13,208 nucleotides of DNA from Flavobacterium psychrophilum. GTDB taxonomy: Bacteria; Bacteroidota; Bacteroidia; Flavobacteriales; Flavobacteriaceae. Position numbers and translations under genes: made by a program. Location: assembly GCA_945905915.1 (NCBI GenBank), contig CAMDQL010000048.1, positions 1-13,208 of the forward strand, read 5' to 3'. Shown here one piece after another: positions 7,682 through 13,208 of the stretch. The notes below the pieces were generated by a model. It worked only from the letters and a program-made list of their open reading frames with translations, ran no database searches and had not been told where the DNA came from. The stretch's first letter is position 1; every line of letters begins with the position of its first letter.

Positions 7682-7729
7682 ACTAATTTTATTTAAAATA
7701 ATTCTTTTTTGAGATTCACTCAACTCAAA

Positions 7730-7737
7730 CAAATATA
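7730..7737 (-). promoter_or_regulatory. -7 box of the oxygenase gene
   Basis: TATATTTG on the minus strand (7737 to 7730) fits TAnnTTTG. No TTG occurs 17-23 nt upstream, so the -33 part is degenerate. Transcription would start near 7724, leaving a leader of about 40 nt before the ATG at 7681. This argues against the upstream TTG start at 7732. Confidence 0.5.
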
Positions 7738-7869
7738 CTATTTTTTATAAAGAAAATAGAAAATTAGTAATTTAAATTTCTAGTGTTTTGGAGCAAAATC
7801 GTATAAATATATTCCAAAAAAAAGTGAAGTTCTTTTATAACAATTAACGCTAAAAATGTTATTTTTTAT

Positions 7870-7877
7870 TACTTTTG
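7870..7877 (+). promoter_or_regulatory. -7 box of the E1 dehydrogenase gene
   Basis: TACTTTTG fits TAnnTTTG and lies 23 nt before the ATG at 7901. No TTG is present at the -33 distance (the sequence there is ttaacg). With initiation near 7884 the in-frame TTG at 7889 would be almost leaderless, which favours the ATG at 7901. Confidence 0.45.
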
Positions 7878-7900
7878 AAGAAATTTAATTGTTCCAAAAT

Positions 7901-9877
7901 ATGAACTTTGAAAGAAAAGAATTATCGAACCTACAATTACTAGATTTATACAAAAAACTGCTTAAGCCTCGACTTATTGAGGAAAAAATGCTAATCTTAA
8001 TTCGCCAAGGAAAAGTATCTAAATGGTTTTCAGGAATTGGGCAAGAAGCAATATCGGTTGGAATTACAGCAGCCTTAGATAAAGACGAATATATTTTACC
8101 AATGCACCGAAATTTAGGTGTTTTTACCACACGTGAAATACCATTACATCGCTTATTTTCTCAATGGCAAGGAAAGAAAAACGGATTTACGAAAGGTAGA
8201 GATCGTAGTTTTCATTTTGGAACACAAGAATATAAAATTATTGGAATGATTTCGCATTTGGGTCCTCAATTAGGAATCGCAGACGGAATCGCATTATCAA
8301 ATAAACTAAGAAAAAACAATAAAATTACAGCTGTATTTACTGGTGAAGGCGCTACTTCAGAAGGTGATTTTCATGAAGCGCTAAATATTGCAGCTGTATG
8401 GGAATTACCAGTGTTATTTGTTATTGAAAATAACGGTTATGGCTTATCCACACCTACTAATGAGCAGTATCGATGTGAAAATTTAGCCGATAAAGGAATC
8501 GGTTACGGCATGGAAAGCCATATTGTAGATGGAAATAATATTTTAGAAGTATATCATTTGATTTCAGAATTGAAGTCGTCAATGATTGAAAATCCACGTC
8601 CTGTTTTACTTGAATTTAAAACCTTTAGAATGCGTGGCCATGAAGAGGCGAGTGGTACAAAATATGTTCCGCAAGAATTAATGGACGTTTGGGCGGCTAA
8701 AGATCCTGTAGAAAATTTTAAAAATTATTTAAAAGCCACAGCGGTTTTAACCGAAGAGGAAGAATCCAAAATACGTTCTGAAATAAAAAATGAAATTGAT
8801 ACCGATTGGGCTAAAGTACAAGAAGAACCAGAAATTGTCGCTACTTTAGATGAAGAATTAAATGATGTATACAAACCCTTTGAATATGAAGAGTTTAAAT
8901 CATCTTCAGAAACTGAAAACATACGTCTAATTGATGCTATTTCATCAAGTTTACGCCAATCAATGGAGCGTCATAATAATTTAGTAATTATGGGTCAAGA
9001 TATTGCTGAATATGGCGGTGCTTTTAAAATTACAGATGGATTTGTTGCGCAATTTGGAAACGAAAGAGTAAGAAATACACCAATTTGCGAAAGTGCTGTA
9101 GTTTCAGCTGCAAACGGACTATCAATTAACGGATTTAAAGCAATTGTAGAAATGCAGTTTGCCGATTTTGTCTCGACAGGTTTTAATCCAATAGTTAATC
9201 TATTAGCAAAACAACATTATCGTTGGCAAGAAAAGTCGGATGTAGTTGTTCGTATGCCTTGCGGAGGAGGAACTCAAGCAGGACCTTTTCATTCACAAAC
9301 AAATGAAGCGTGGTTTACTAAAACTCCGGGATTAAAGGTAGTTTATCCAGCATTTCCTTATGATGCAAAAGGATTGTTAAATACAGCTATAAATGATCCA
9401 AATCCGGTATTGTTTTTCGAACACAAGCAATTGTATCGAAGTATTTATCAAGACGTCCCGAAAGATTATTATACTTTACCTTTTGGAAAAGCAGCATTAT
9501 TAAAAGAAGGCGAAGAGGTAACAATTATTTCATTTGGAGCAGGAGTACATTGGGCTTTAGAAACATTAGATAAGCATCCAGAAATTAAGGCAGATTTATT
9601 GGATTTGAGAACGCTGCAACCAATGGATTGGGAAGCAATTTACACTTCAGTTAAAAAAACAAGTAAAGTAATCATTTTACAAGAAGATACATTATTTGGC
9701 GGAGTAGCTAGTGATATTTCAGCAATGATTATGGAAAATTGTTTTGAATATCTTGATGCGCCTGTTAAAAGAGTAGGGAGTATTGAATCGGCAATACCGT
9801 TCATGAAATCTTTAGAAGATCAATATTTACCTAAAAATAAGTTTGAAAAAGAACTATTAGAATTGCTAGATTATTAA
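7901..9877 (+). CDS. Fused alpha/beta E1 of a 2-oxo-acid dehydrogenase (branched-chain type)
   Basis: The thiamine-diphosphate-dependent E1 decarboxylates a 2-oxo acid and passes the acyl group to lipoyl-E2. The ATG at 7901 (658 aa, MNFERKEL) is chosen over an in-frame TTG at 7889. The alpha half, about 1-320, has MHRNLG near 68-73, the ThDP/Mg motif GEGATSEGD (148-156) ending in [10 protein letters not shown], and [10 protein letters not shown] near 243-252. After an acidic linker (about 310-340) the beta half has [29 protein letters not shown] with the conserved ThDP-contacting Glu, and [11 protein letters not shown]. Bacterial branched-chain and pyruvate E1 usually have separate alpha and beta genes; a fusion is common in Flavobacteriaceae. 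Branched-chain use is more likely than pyruvate, but not proven. No E2 or E3 gene is adjacent. Confidence 0.88.
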   Translation: MNFERKELSNLQLLDLYKKLLKPRLIEEKMLILIRQGKVSKWFSGIGQEAISVGITAALDKDEYILPMHRNLGVFTTREIPLHRLFSQWQGKKNGFTKGRDRSFHFGTQEYKIIGMISHLGPQLGIADGIALSNKLRKNNKITAVFTGEGATSEGDFHEALNIAAVWELPVLFVIENNGYGLSTPTNEQYRCENLADKGIGYGMESHIVDGNNILEVYHLISELKSSMIENPRPVLLEFKTFRMRGHEEASGTKYVPQELMDVWAAKDPVENFKNYLKATAVLTEEEESKIRSEIKNEIDTDWAKVQEEPEIVATLDEELNDVYKPFEYEEFKSSSETENIRLIDAISSSLRQSMERHNNLVIMGQDIAEYGGAFKITDGFVAQFGNERVRNTPICESAVVSAANGLSINGFKAIVEMQFADFVSTGFNPIVNLLAKQHYRWQEKSDVVVRMPCGGGTQAGPFHSQTNEAWFTKTPGLKVVYPAFPYDAKGLLNTAINDPNPVLFFEHKQLYRSIYQDVPKDYYTLPFGKAALLKEGEEVTIISFGAGVHWALETLDKHPEIKADLLDLRTLQPMDWEAIYTSVKKTSKVIILQEDTLFGGVASDISAMIMENCFEYLDAPVKRVGSIESAIPFMKSLEDQYLPKNKFEKELLELLDY

Positions 9878-9885
9878 TTTTTATC

Positions 9886-9931
9886 ATAATCACAAAAAAA
9901 GACTTCAATTGGAGTCTTTTTTTGTGATTAT
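9886..9931. terminator. Strong intrinsic terminator after the E1 gene
   Basis: A near-perfect hairpin pairs 9886-9906 with 9911-9931 around an AATT loop, with only one G-T wobble (9905/9912). The stem contains a seven-A run opposite a seven-T run, so each strand presents a U-rich 3' half. It begins 9 nt after the TAA of the E1 gene. It can work for rightward transcripts and probably also for leftward ones. Confidence 0.9.
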
Positions 9932-10101
9932 TTTAATTTTATACTACAATAGATTATAATAATTTAAAAAAAGAGAGGTAAATTTCACATGAAAAGGCCT
10001 TTTTATAAACATAAAAACTATAAAAATGCTATTTTGAAGATAAAAAACATTATTATTTTTAAAATTATAGTATAATATTTTAATTTATAAATATTTTATT
10101 A
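9932..10101. other. AT-rich gap with no supported gene
   Basis: This part of the 330-nt gap between E1 and the maleate isomerase is very AT-rich. It holds one 28-codon frame (9989-10075) with no recognisable product and a small palindrome AAAAGGCCTTTT around 9992-10003. I see no operator, RNA family or repeat here. The right part of the gap is described separately as a possible small-RNA unit. Confidence 0.5.
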
Positions 10102-10117
10102 TATATTTGCCTCATCA

Positions 10118-10135
10118 AAATACAAATTTGTATTT
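10118..10135. repeat. 18-nt perfect palindrome
   Basis: AAATACAAATTTGTATTT is exactly self-complementary, centred between 10126 and 10127, and sits 8 nt after a TATATTTG box. It could be a dimeric-regulator operator or the 5' stem of a small transcript. In such AT-rich DNA a shorter palindrome would be unremarkable; 18 nt is longer than expected by chance. Confidence 0.5.
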
Positions 10136-10169
10136 GACAGATAAGTATTTCCCCCCTTCTATATATATA

Positions 10170-10209
10170 CCTCAATTAGTTTTTTAACTATTTGGGGTTT
10201 GTTTTTTTT
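10170..10209 (+). terminator. Intrinsic terminator with T-run, plus orientation
   Basis: A 12-bp stem, 10170-10181 with 10186-10197, has a TTTT loop, one G-T wobble and one T-T mismatch. It ends in GGGG and is followed by TTTGTTTTTTTT up to the stop codon of the leftward isomerase gene. The T-run is on the plus strand, so the best reading is rightward termination. The same stem could serve the isomerase transcript on the minus strand, where TATATATATA follows. Confidence 0.65.
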
Positions 10210-10954
10210 AATAGTTCCCACTCAATAATTCTCCTCCAATAGCAGATTTGGCTTCGATTCCAATTTTCTTCATCATTTCATAAGTCGTACAAACAGCTGC
10301 AGAAGTAACTGGGATACCACATTCTGCTTGAATTAAATCGATGGCTTCCAACGATGGCATTTGCACACAAGCTGAAGCAACTAAAACATCGACATCTGTT
10401 AAATCTAATTGTTTATAGATTTCTAATAAATTCATTGGGTTTTGAGCCGCTACTTCCAAATTATCTGGAATTTCTAAAGCAATACTTTGTTTTACTTTGA
10501 TGCCTTGATGTTCGATATAATCCACCACCATATCGGTTAATGGTCGCATATACGGCGTAATAATCGAAATTTGTTTCGCACCCAAAACCTTCAATCCGTT
10601 AATTAACGCACCTGCAGAAGTTACAATTGGCGTTGGAAAATCATTAGCAATTGTTTCTTGGTGCAAATTTACTTCCGACACACAATGATATCCGCGTCCC
10701 ATACTCATAATCGCTACCAAGCAGGCATAACCCATTACATCTACGTGAGCATCAGACAGTTCTTGAGCACATTTCAAACTCATCGCATCCATCGCTTCCA
10801 ATTCTTCTTTGGTTACTTTTTTCATACGCATTCTACTGCTGTGAAACGTAAAACGCTCAGGTAAAATGGTTTCGCGTGAGCGAAAAATGGCTGGTATTTC
10901 GGTTTCCATCGTTACGTTTGAGGATGGAACTATTTGTCCTATTCTGTATTTCAT
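10208..10954 (-). CDS. maiA: Maleate cis-trans isomerase
   Basis: Converts maleate to fumarate without a cofactor. The 248-residue protein belongs to the Asp/Glu racemase superfamily and closely follows the maleate isomerase pattern along its whole length. MKYRIGQIVPSSNVTMETE is at the N-terminus, then RFTFHSSRMRMKKVTKEEL at 35-53, then VDVMGYACLVAIMSMG at 71-86 with catalytic Cys78. The second catalytic Cys196 is in SACVQMPS, and the protein ends SAAVCTTYEMM and GELLSGNY. Known enzymes of this type act in nicotinate catabolism. Here the neighbours are gentisate dioxygenase and a FAH-family hydrolase, so the maleate probably comes from maleylpyruvate. It is last in the leftward cassette, 105 nt after the FAH gene, with a repeat-rich gap between. 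Confidence 0.92.
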   Translation of the reverse strand: MKYRIGQIVPSSNVTMETEIPAIFRSRETILPERFTFHSSRMRMKKVTKEELEAMDAMSLKCAQELSDAHVDVMGYACLVAIMSMGRGYHCVSEVNLHQETIANDFPTPIVTSAGALINGLKVLGAKQISIITPYMRPLTDMVVDYIEHQGIKVKQSIALEIPDNLEVAAQNPMNLLEIYKQLDLTDVDVLVASACVQMPSLEAIDLIQAECGIPVTSAAVCTTYEMMKKIGIEAKSAIGGELLSGNY

Positions 10955-10968
10955 ATTATTTGTTTTGT

Positions 10969-11054
10969 TTCGCAGAGATTCGCAAAGTTTTCACAAAGAT
11001 TTACAAAAAATTTTGTGTTACTCTGTGCTTTTTTCTCTGTAGAACTCTGTGCAA
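10969..11054. repeat. Roughly 10-bp repeat array, CGCAAAG / CTCTGTG words
   Basis: The gap between the isomerase and FAH genes holds four diverged copies, about 10 bp apart, of TTCGCAAAGA (starting at 10969, 10979, 10990 and 11000). These are followed by three CTCTGT-containing copies (11021, 11035, 11045). The halves fold back: CACAAAG (10992-10998) with CTCTGTG (11021-11027, one mismatch) and ACAAAA (11003-11008) with TTTTGT (11011-11016). It lies inside the presumed cassette transcript and may form a hairpin in the mRNA. Confidence 0.6.
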
Positions 11055-11059
11055 AAACT

Positions 11060-11749
11060 TTATATCTCTTTAATTGTATTCGTTATAGTTCCAATGCCTT
11101 CCACTGTGGCTTCTACCACATCACCATTATGCATCCATTCTTGTGGATCACGACCTGCGCCAACGCCTGCTGGAGTTCCTGTTGCTATGATGTCGCCAGC
11201 TTCTAAGGTAAAAACAATACTCAAATCTTCAATCAAATCATTGATATTGAAAAGCATAAATTTTGTGTTGGAATTTTGTTTTTCCACACCATTAACTTTT
11301 AACGACAAATTCAAGTTATGTGGATTTTCAATTTCGTCTTTCGTAACTAAAAATGGTCCCATTGGTGCAAAGGTATCTTGTCCTTTAGATACAATCCATT
11401 GTCCTTCTCTACGACAATCGCGAGCAGATATATCATTAATTACGGTGTAACCAAAAACATAATCCATTGCATCTTCTTTAGCAACATATTTCCCTTTTTT
11501 AGCAATTACAACGGCTAATTCACATTCCCAATCCAATTGAGAAGTCAATTTTGTATTTTTAATAATTTCCGTATTTGTAGCCGTTACAGTTGTAGGTGGC
11601 TTAGAAAAAATAATTGGTTTTGTTGGTAATTTACCAGTAGTATCTAATCCACGAGCACTTTCAGCTACGTGTTCGGTGTAATTTAATCCAATTCCGATGA
11701 TGTTTTTTCTTGGTTTTTCGATAGGTGCTAAAATCGTAACTTCGTTCAT
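11060..11749 (-). CDS. FAH-family hydrolase, uninterrupted catalytic domain
   Basis: This is the longest open piece of the interrupted gene at 11060-11968. From the ATG at 11749 it encodes 229 residues with the complete FAH catalytic fold. GIGLNYTEHVAES is at 19-31. The metal-binding acidic residues are Glu75 and Glu77 in DWECELAVV and Asp106 in INDISARD. SKGQDTFAPMGPF (122-134) carries the conserved Lys, and GTPAGVGAGRDP lies near the C-terminus. The family cleaves C-C bonds of diketo acids such as fumarylpyruvate, maleylpyruvate or acylpyruvates. Some FAH enzymes naturally lack the N-terminal domain, so this shorter form could still be active if translated from its internal ATG. Next to maleate isomerase, hydrolysis of maleylpyruvate to maleate and pyruvate is the best guess. 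Confidence 0.8.
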   Translation of the reverse strand: MNEVTILAPIEKPRKNIIGIGLNYTEHVAESARGLDTTGKLPTKPIIFSKPPTTVTATNTEIIKNTKLTSQLDWECELAVVIAKKGKYVAKEDAMDYVFGYTVINDISARDCRREGQWIVSKGQDTFAPMGPFLVTKDEIENPHNLNLSLKVNGVEKQNSNTKFMLFNINDLIEDLSIVFTLEAGDIIATGTPAGVGAGRDPQEWMHNGDVVEATVEGIGTITNTIKEI

Positions 11750-11968
11750 TTCATAAGCAATTTCTTCAAAGAAATTTTCTTCAGTTTCCGAAATTAATTC
11801 GCTTATTTCAGCAATAATTTAAAATCCCATATCTATTAATTCCAACATATCATTAGGTAATGGAAAATTGGAAATTTCGCCAAAATCTTCCATATCAATG
11901 ACTTGATCGTTATGAATGAAGCCCAAACGTGGCTCGGTGTCTTGTGTTTTGTAGGTAAGTAGTTTCAT
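11060..11968 (-). pseudogene. Full-length FAH-family gene interrupted by one in-frame TAA
   Basis: An ATG at 11968-11966 opens MKLLTYKTQDTEPRLGFIHN and continues QVIDMEDFGEISNFPLPNDM, the usual N-terminal domain of FAH proteins. After 49 codons it meets TAA at 11819-11821. The same frame continues without shift (IIAEISELISETEENFFEEI) into the catalytic domain at 11749. The whole is 301 sense codons plus the internal and final stops, a normal length for two-domain FAH enzymes. Since both sides share one frame, one substitution, not an indel, accounts for the break. The N-terminal ATG is 47 nt after the stop of the gentisate dioxygenase gene. It may be a recent nonsense mutation, a base-call error or, less likely, readthrough or internal initiation. 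Confidence 0.75.
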
Positions 11969-11976
11969 ATTTTTTT

Positions 11977-11992
11977 GCCGCTAAGGCGCTAA
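11977..11992. repeat. GCCGCTAAGGCGCTAA intergenic word
   Basis: The short gap between the dioxygenase and FAH genes contains GCCGCTAAGGCGCTAA, with CGCTAA twice at an 8-bp period. It is markedly GC-richer than its surroundings and resembles the CGCAAAG-type words in the next gap. It lies 9 nt upstream of the FAH start, so it is in the leader between two coding regions. Confidence 0.45.
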
Positions 11993-12015
11993 TTTTTTTA
12001 TTGATTTTTAAATTG

Positions 12016-13128
12016 TTATTGAACTTGTTGATGTCCATTATTTTCTTCCAATTCTCTTGATTGAAAAAGCCCTAAACTTTCAATTACTGGTAAATCGTTG
12101 AATTGAAATAGGCAAGCGTCTTCGGTTTCTGACAAGTTATGATGTTCGTGCCAAGCCCAACTCGGAACACAGAAAATATCTCTTTCTTTCCAATCGAAGC
12201 GTTGTCCGTTGATGATGGAAAAACCTTTTCCTTTCGCACATTGATACACAAACGAACCTGTATGCTTGTGTGCTTTTCCTTTGAAACCCGCTGGTAATAA
12301 TTGCATCGCGGCTCCCATAGTTTGCATCACGTGTCCGCCTGTTAAAGGATTCGAATATTGCATAAAAATACCATCAAACGGATTAACATCGTTCACTTTT
12401 TGAGCATCTAAAAGTGCTGGATATACGTTTTTCCAGGAATATTTGAATAAAGGTGAATACGGCTTGTCCCACGTTTTATCAGCTGGAATTAATCCAGCAC
12501 AACCATACATTATTGGTGAATAATTTAGCGGTTTAACTAAAGGTTGCTTGCCATCATAAACCGCATAATCATTGGCTTCCAATGCGTTTACTAAAGGAAT
12601 ATCCAAACCATCTTGCCAAATACAAGTTTTACCGCCTTCTTCCACGCCGTGTTCGTGCCAAGTGGAATTGGGTGTAATGACAAAATCATTCACTTCAAGC
12701 ATAATTTTATTACCATCCACAACGGTATAGCCTTTTTCACCTTCCATAATGAATCGTAATGCCGATGCTTTATGACGGTGAGCCGAAGTACTTTCGCCTG
12801 GTCGCGTAACTTGAATTCCTGTGTACAACCAACCCACGGCTGCCGAAACGTCTTTACGTTTGTCGTTTACCAAATAAACAACACGTCTTCCAGCTTGTTC
12901 TGGTGTAACTAATTCGGATGATTTTAAAACTAAATCTCGTAAATCATCATATTTCCAAAGCATTGGAACAGATGACGAACGCGGTTCCCAAGGTTCGATG
13001 TCATTGGCTACAGTCCACAAAGCACCAGCTCCTAATGTTTCTAATTCTTTGTAATAGTTAACTAATTCGGGTGAATCTTGTACTCTTGCACGACCAATTT
13101 GGTCATCTGAATAGTTGTTTGTTTCCAT
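12016..13128 (-). CDS. Gentisate 1,2-dioxygenase (bicupin)
   Basis: Opens the ring of gentisate (2,5-dihydroxybenzoate) with O2 to give maleylpyruvate, using Fe(II). The 370-residue protein has the family's double-cupin layout. The N-terminal cupin has SAHRHKASALRFIMEGEKGY (115-134), with iron ligands His117 and His119 and a third ligand in STWHEHG (His158 or His160). The C-terminal cupin has AHKHTGSFVYQ (286-296, His287/His289) and WAWHEHH (325-330). The early segment LWTVANDIEPWEPRSSSVPMLWKY also fits. Salicylate or 1-hydroxy-2-naphthoate dioxygenases are close relatives, so the exact ring substrate is inferred from the maleate isomerase and FAH neighbours. The start at 13128 is the first gene of the cassette inside the window; the promoter may lie beyond the right edge. 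Confidence 0.88.
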   Translation of the reverse strand: METNNYSDDQIGRARVQDSPELVNYYKELETLGAGALWTVANDIEPWEPRSSSVPMLWKYDDLRDLVLKSSELVTPEQAGRRVVYLVNDKRKDVSAAVGWLYTGIQVTRPGESTSAHRHKASALRFIMEGEKGYTVVDGNKIMLEVNDFVITPNSTWHEHGVEEGGKTCIWQDGLDIPLVNALEANDYAVYDGKQPLVKPLNYSPIMYGCAGLIPADKTWDKPYSPLFKYSWKNVYPALLDAQKVNDVNPFDGIFMQYSNPLTGGHVMQTMGAAMQLLPAGFKGKAHKHTGSFVYQCAKGKGFSIINGQRFDWKERDIFCVPSWAWHEHHNLSETEDACLFQFNDLPVIESLGLFQSRELEENNGHQQVQ

Positions 13129-13134
13129 AATTTT

Positions 13135-13208
13135 AGTCTTAAAGTCTAAAGTCTAAAGTCTAAAGAGTAATTGGTAACTTTTCTCTTTAGACTTTCAACT
13201 TTTGACTA
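13135..13208. repeat. AAAGTCT tandem heptamers with inverted arm
   Basis: AAAGTCT occurs three times in perfect tandem (13141-13161), followed by AAAGAGT. The arm 13155-13167 pairs exactly with 13183-13195 (13 bp, 15-nt loop), and variants of the inverted word (ACTTTCAACTTTTGACT) continue toward the window edge. It lies immediately upstream of the dioxygenase ATG on the minus strand and so would be in its leader or promoter region. Confidence 0.7.

Larger units (their letters stand above)
10102..10209 (+). ncRNA. Candidate small RNA: promoter box, palindrome and terminator
   Basis: A TATATTTG box (10102-10109, TAnnTTTG type) would start a plus-strand transcript near 10116. It would pass an 18-nt perfect palindrome (10118-10135) and a CCCCCC run (10151-10156) and end at a hairpin (10170-10181 with 10186-10197) followed by TTTGTTTTTTTT. 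The predicted RNA is about 90 nt and lies antisense to the 3' flank of the maleate isomerase gene. No TTG is found at -33 and no known RNA family was recognised, so this is a hypothesis built from promoter, structure and terminator spacing. Confidence 0.3.

Noticed and set aside
9989..10075. A 28-codon plus-strand frame starting MKRPFYKHKN with an AGAGAGG-like sequence upstream.
   Set aside because: Composition is what AT-rich noncoding DNA gives (Lys/Ile/Asn-rich), no product is recognisable, and Shine-Dalgarno signals are not reliable in Bacteroidota.
11049..11450. A 133-codon plus-strand frame opposite the FAH gene.
   Set aside because: It lies wholly antisense to the well-supported FAH catalytic domain and has no recognisable domain.
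11819..11821. The FAH interruption as programmed recoding such as selenocysteine or pyrrolysine insertion.
   Set aside because: The codon is TAA, not TGA or TAG, and no recoding element is visible.
13135..13208. Heptamer array as a CRISPR repeat region.
   Set aside because: Units are 7 bp and contiguous with no spacers, and no cas gene is near.

Overview
The window is low-GC, gene-dense DNA of Bacteroidota type, most likely Flavobacteriaceae. The evidence is: AT-rich intergenic DNA; start codons preceded by A-rich sequence rather than Shine-Dalgarno motifs; promoter boxes of the Flavobacterium form TAnnTTTG (one with a matching TTG 21 nt upstream); a lipoprotein with a Bacteroidota-style acidic sequence after the lipobox Cys; and an E1 dehydrogenase with alpha and beta chains fused. 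No rRNA, tRNA, IS element, phage gene or CRISPR array is visible.

Layout. (1) 1-780: a divergent pair, the first nine codons of a minus-strand gene (probably MutS2) and uracil-DNA glycosylase (ung) on plus. (2) 921-6613: a long minus-strand run, read from the right: SUI1/YciH-like factor, nucleoside phosphorylase, GNAT acetyltransferase, thioester-reductase-like SDR, a substrate-binding-fold protein without signal peptide, a membrane-anchored transglutaminase-like protein and an alpha/beta-hydrolase lipoprotein. Gaps from phosphorylase to transglutaminase-like gene are 0-29 nt, so these five are probably one operon. (3) 6728-9877: a 2-oxoglutarate/Fe(II) oxygenase (minus) divergent from a fused 2-oxo-acid dehydrogenase E1 (plus), which ends in a strong terminator. 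(4) 9878-10207: AT-rich gap with a possible small RNA. (5) 10208-13128: a minus-strand catabolic cassette: gentisate 1,2-dioxygenase, a fumarylacetoacetate-hydrolase (FAH) family enzyme and maleate cis-trans isomerase.

The catabolic cassette is the most interesting part. The three activities together suggest gentisate -> maleylpyruvate -> maleate + pyruvate -> fumarate, which needs no glutathione-dependent maleylpyruvate isomerase. The FAH gene is interrupted: its N-terminal domain (start at 11968) and catalytic domain lie in the same frame but are separated by one TAA at 11819-11821. The gene is therefore a nonsense-mutated pseudogene, is expressed as a shorter catalytic fragment, or contains a sequence error. 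A single indel cannot explain it.

Five gaps between minus-strand genes carry short, internally repetitive and mostly hairpin-forming sequences, each built on a different word (TTGAAAC, AATTCCAA, CGCAAAG/CTCTGTG, CGCTAA, AAGTCTA). They look like a class of flavobacterial intergenic elements and are worth a genome-wide search.
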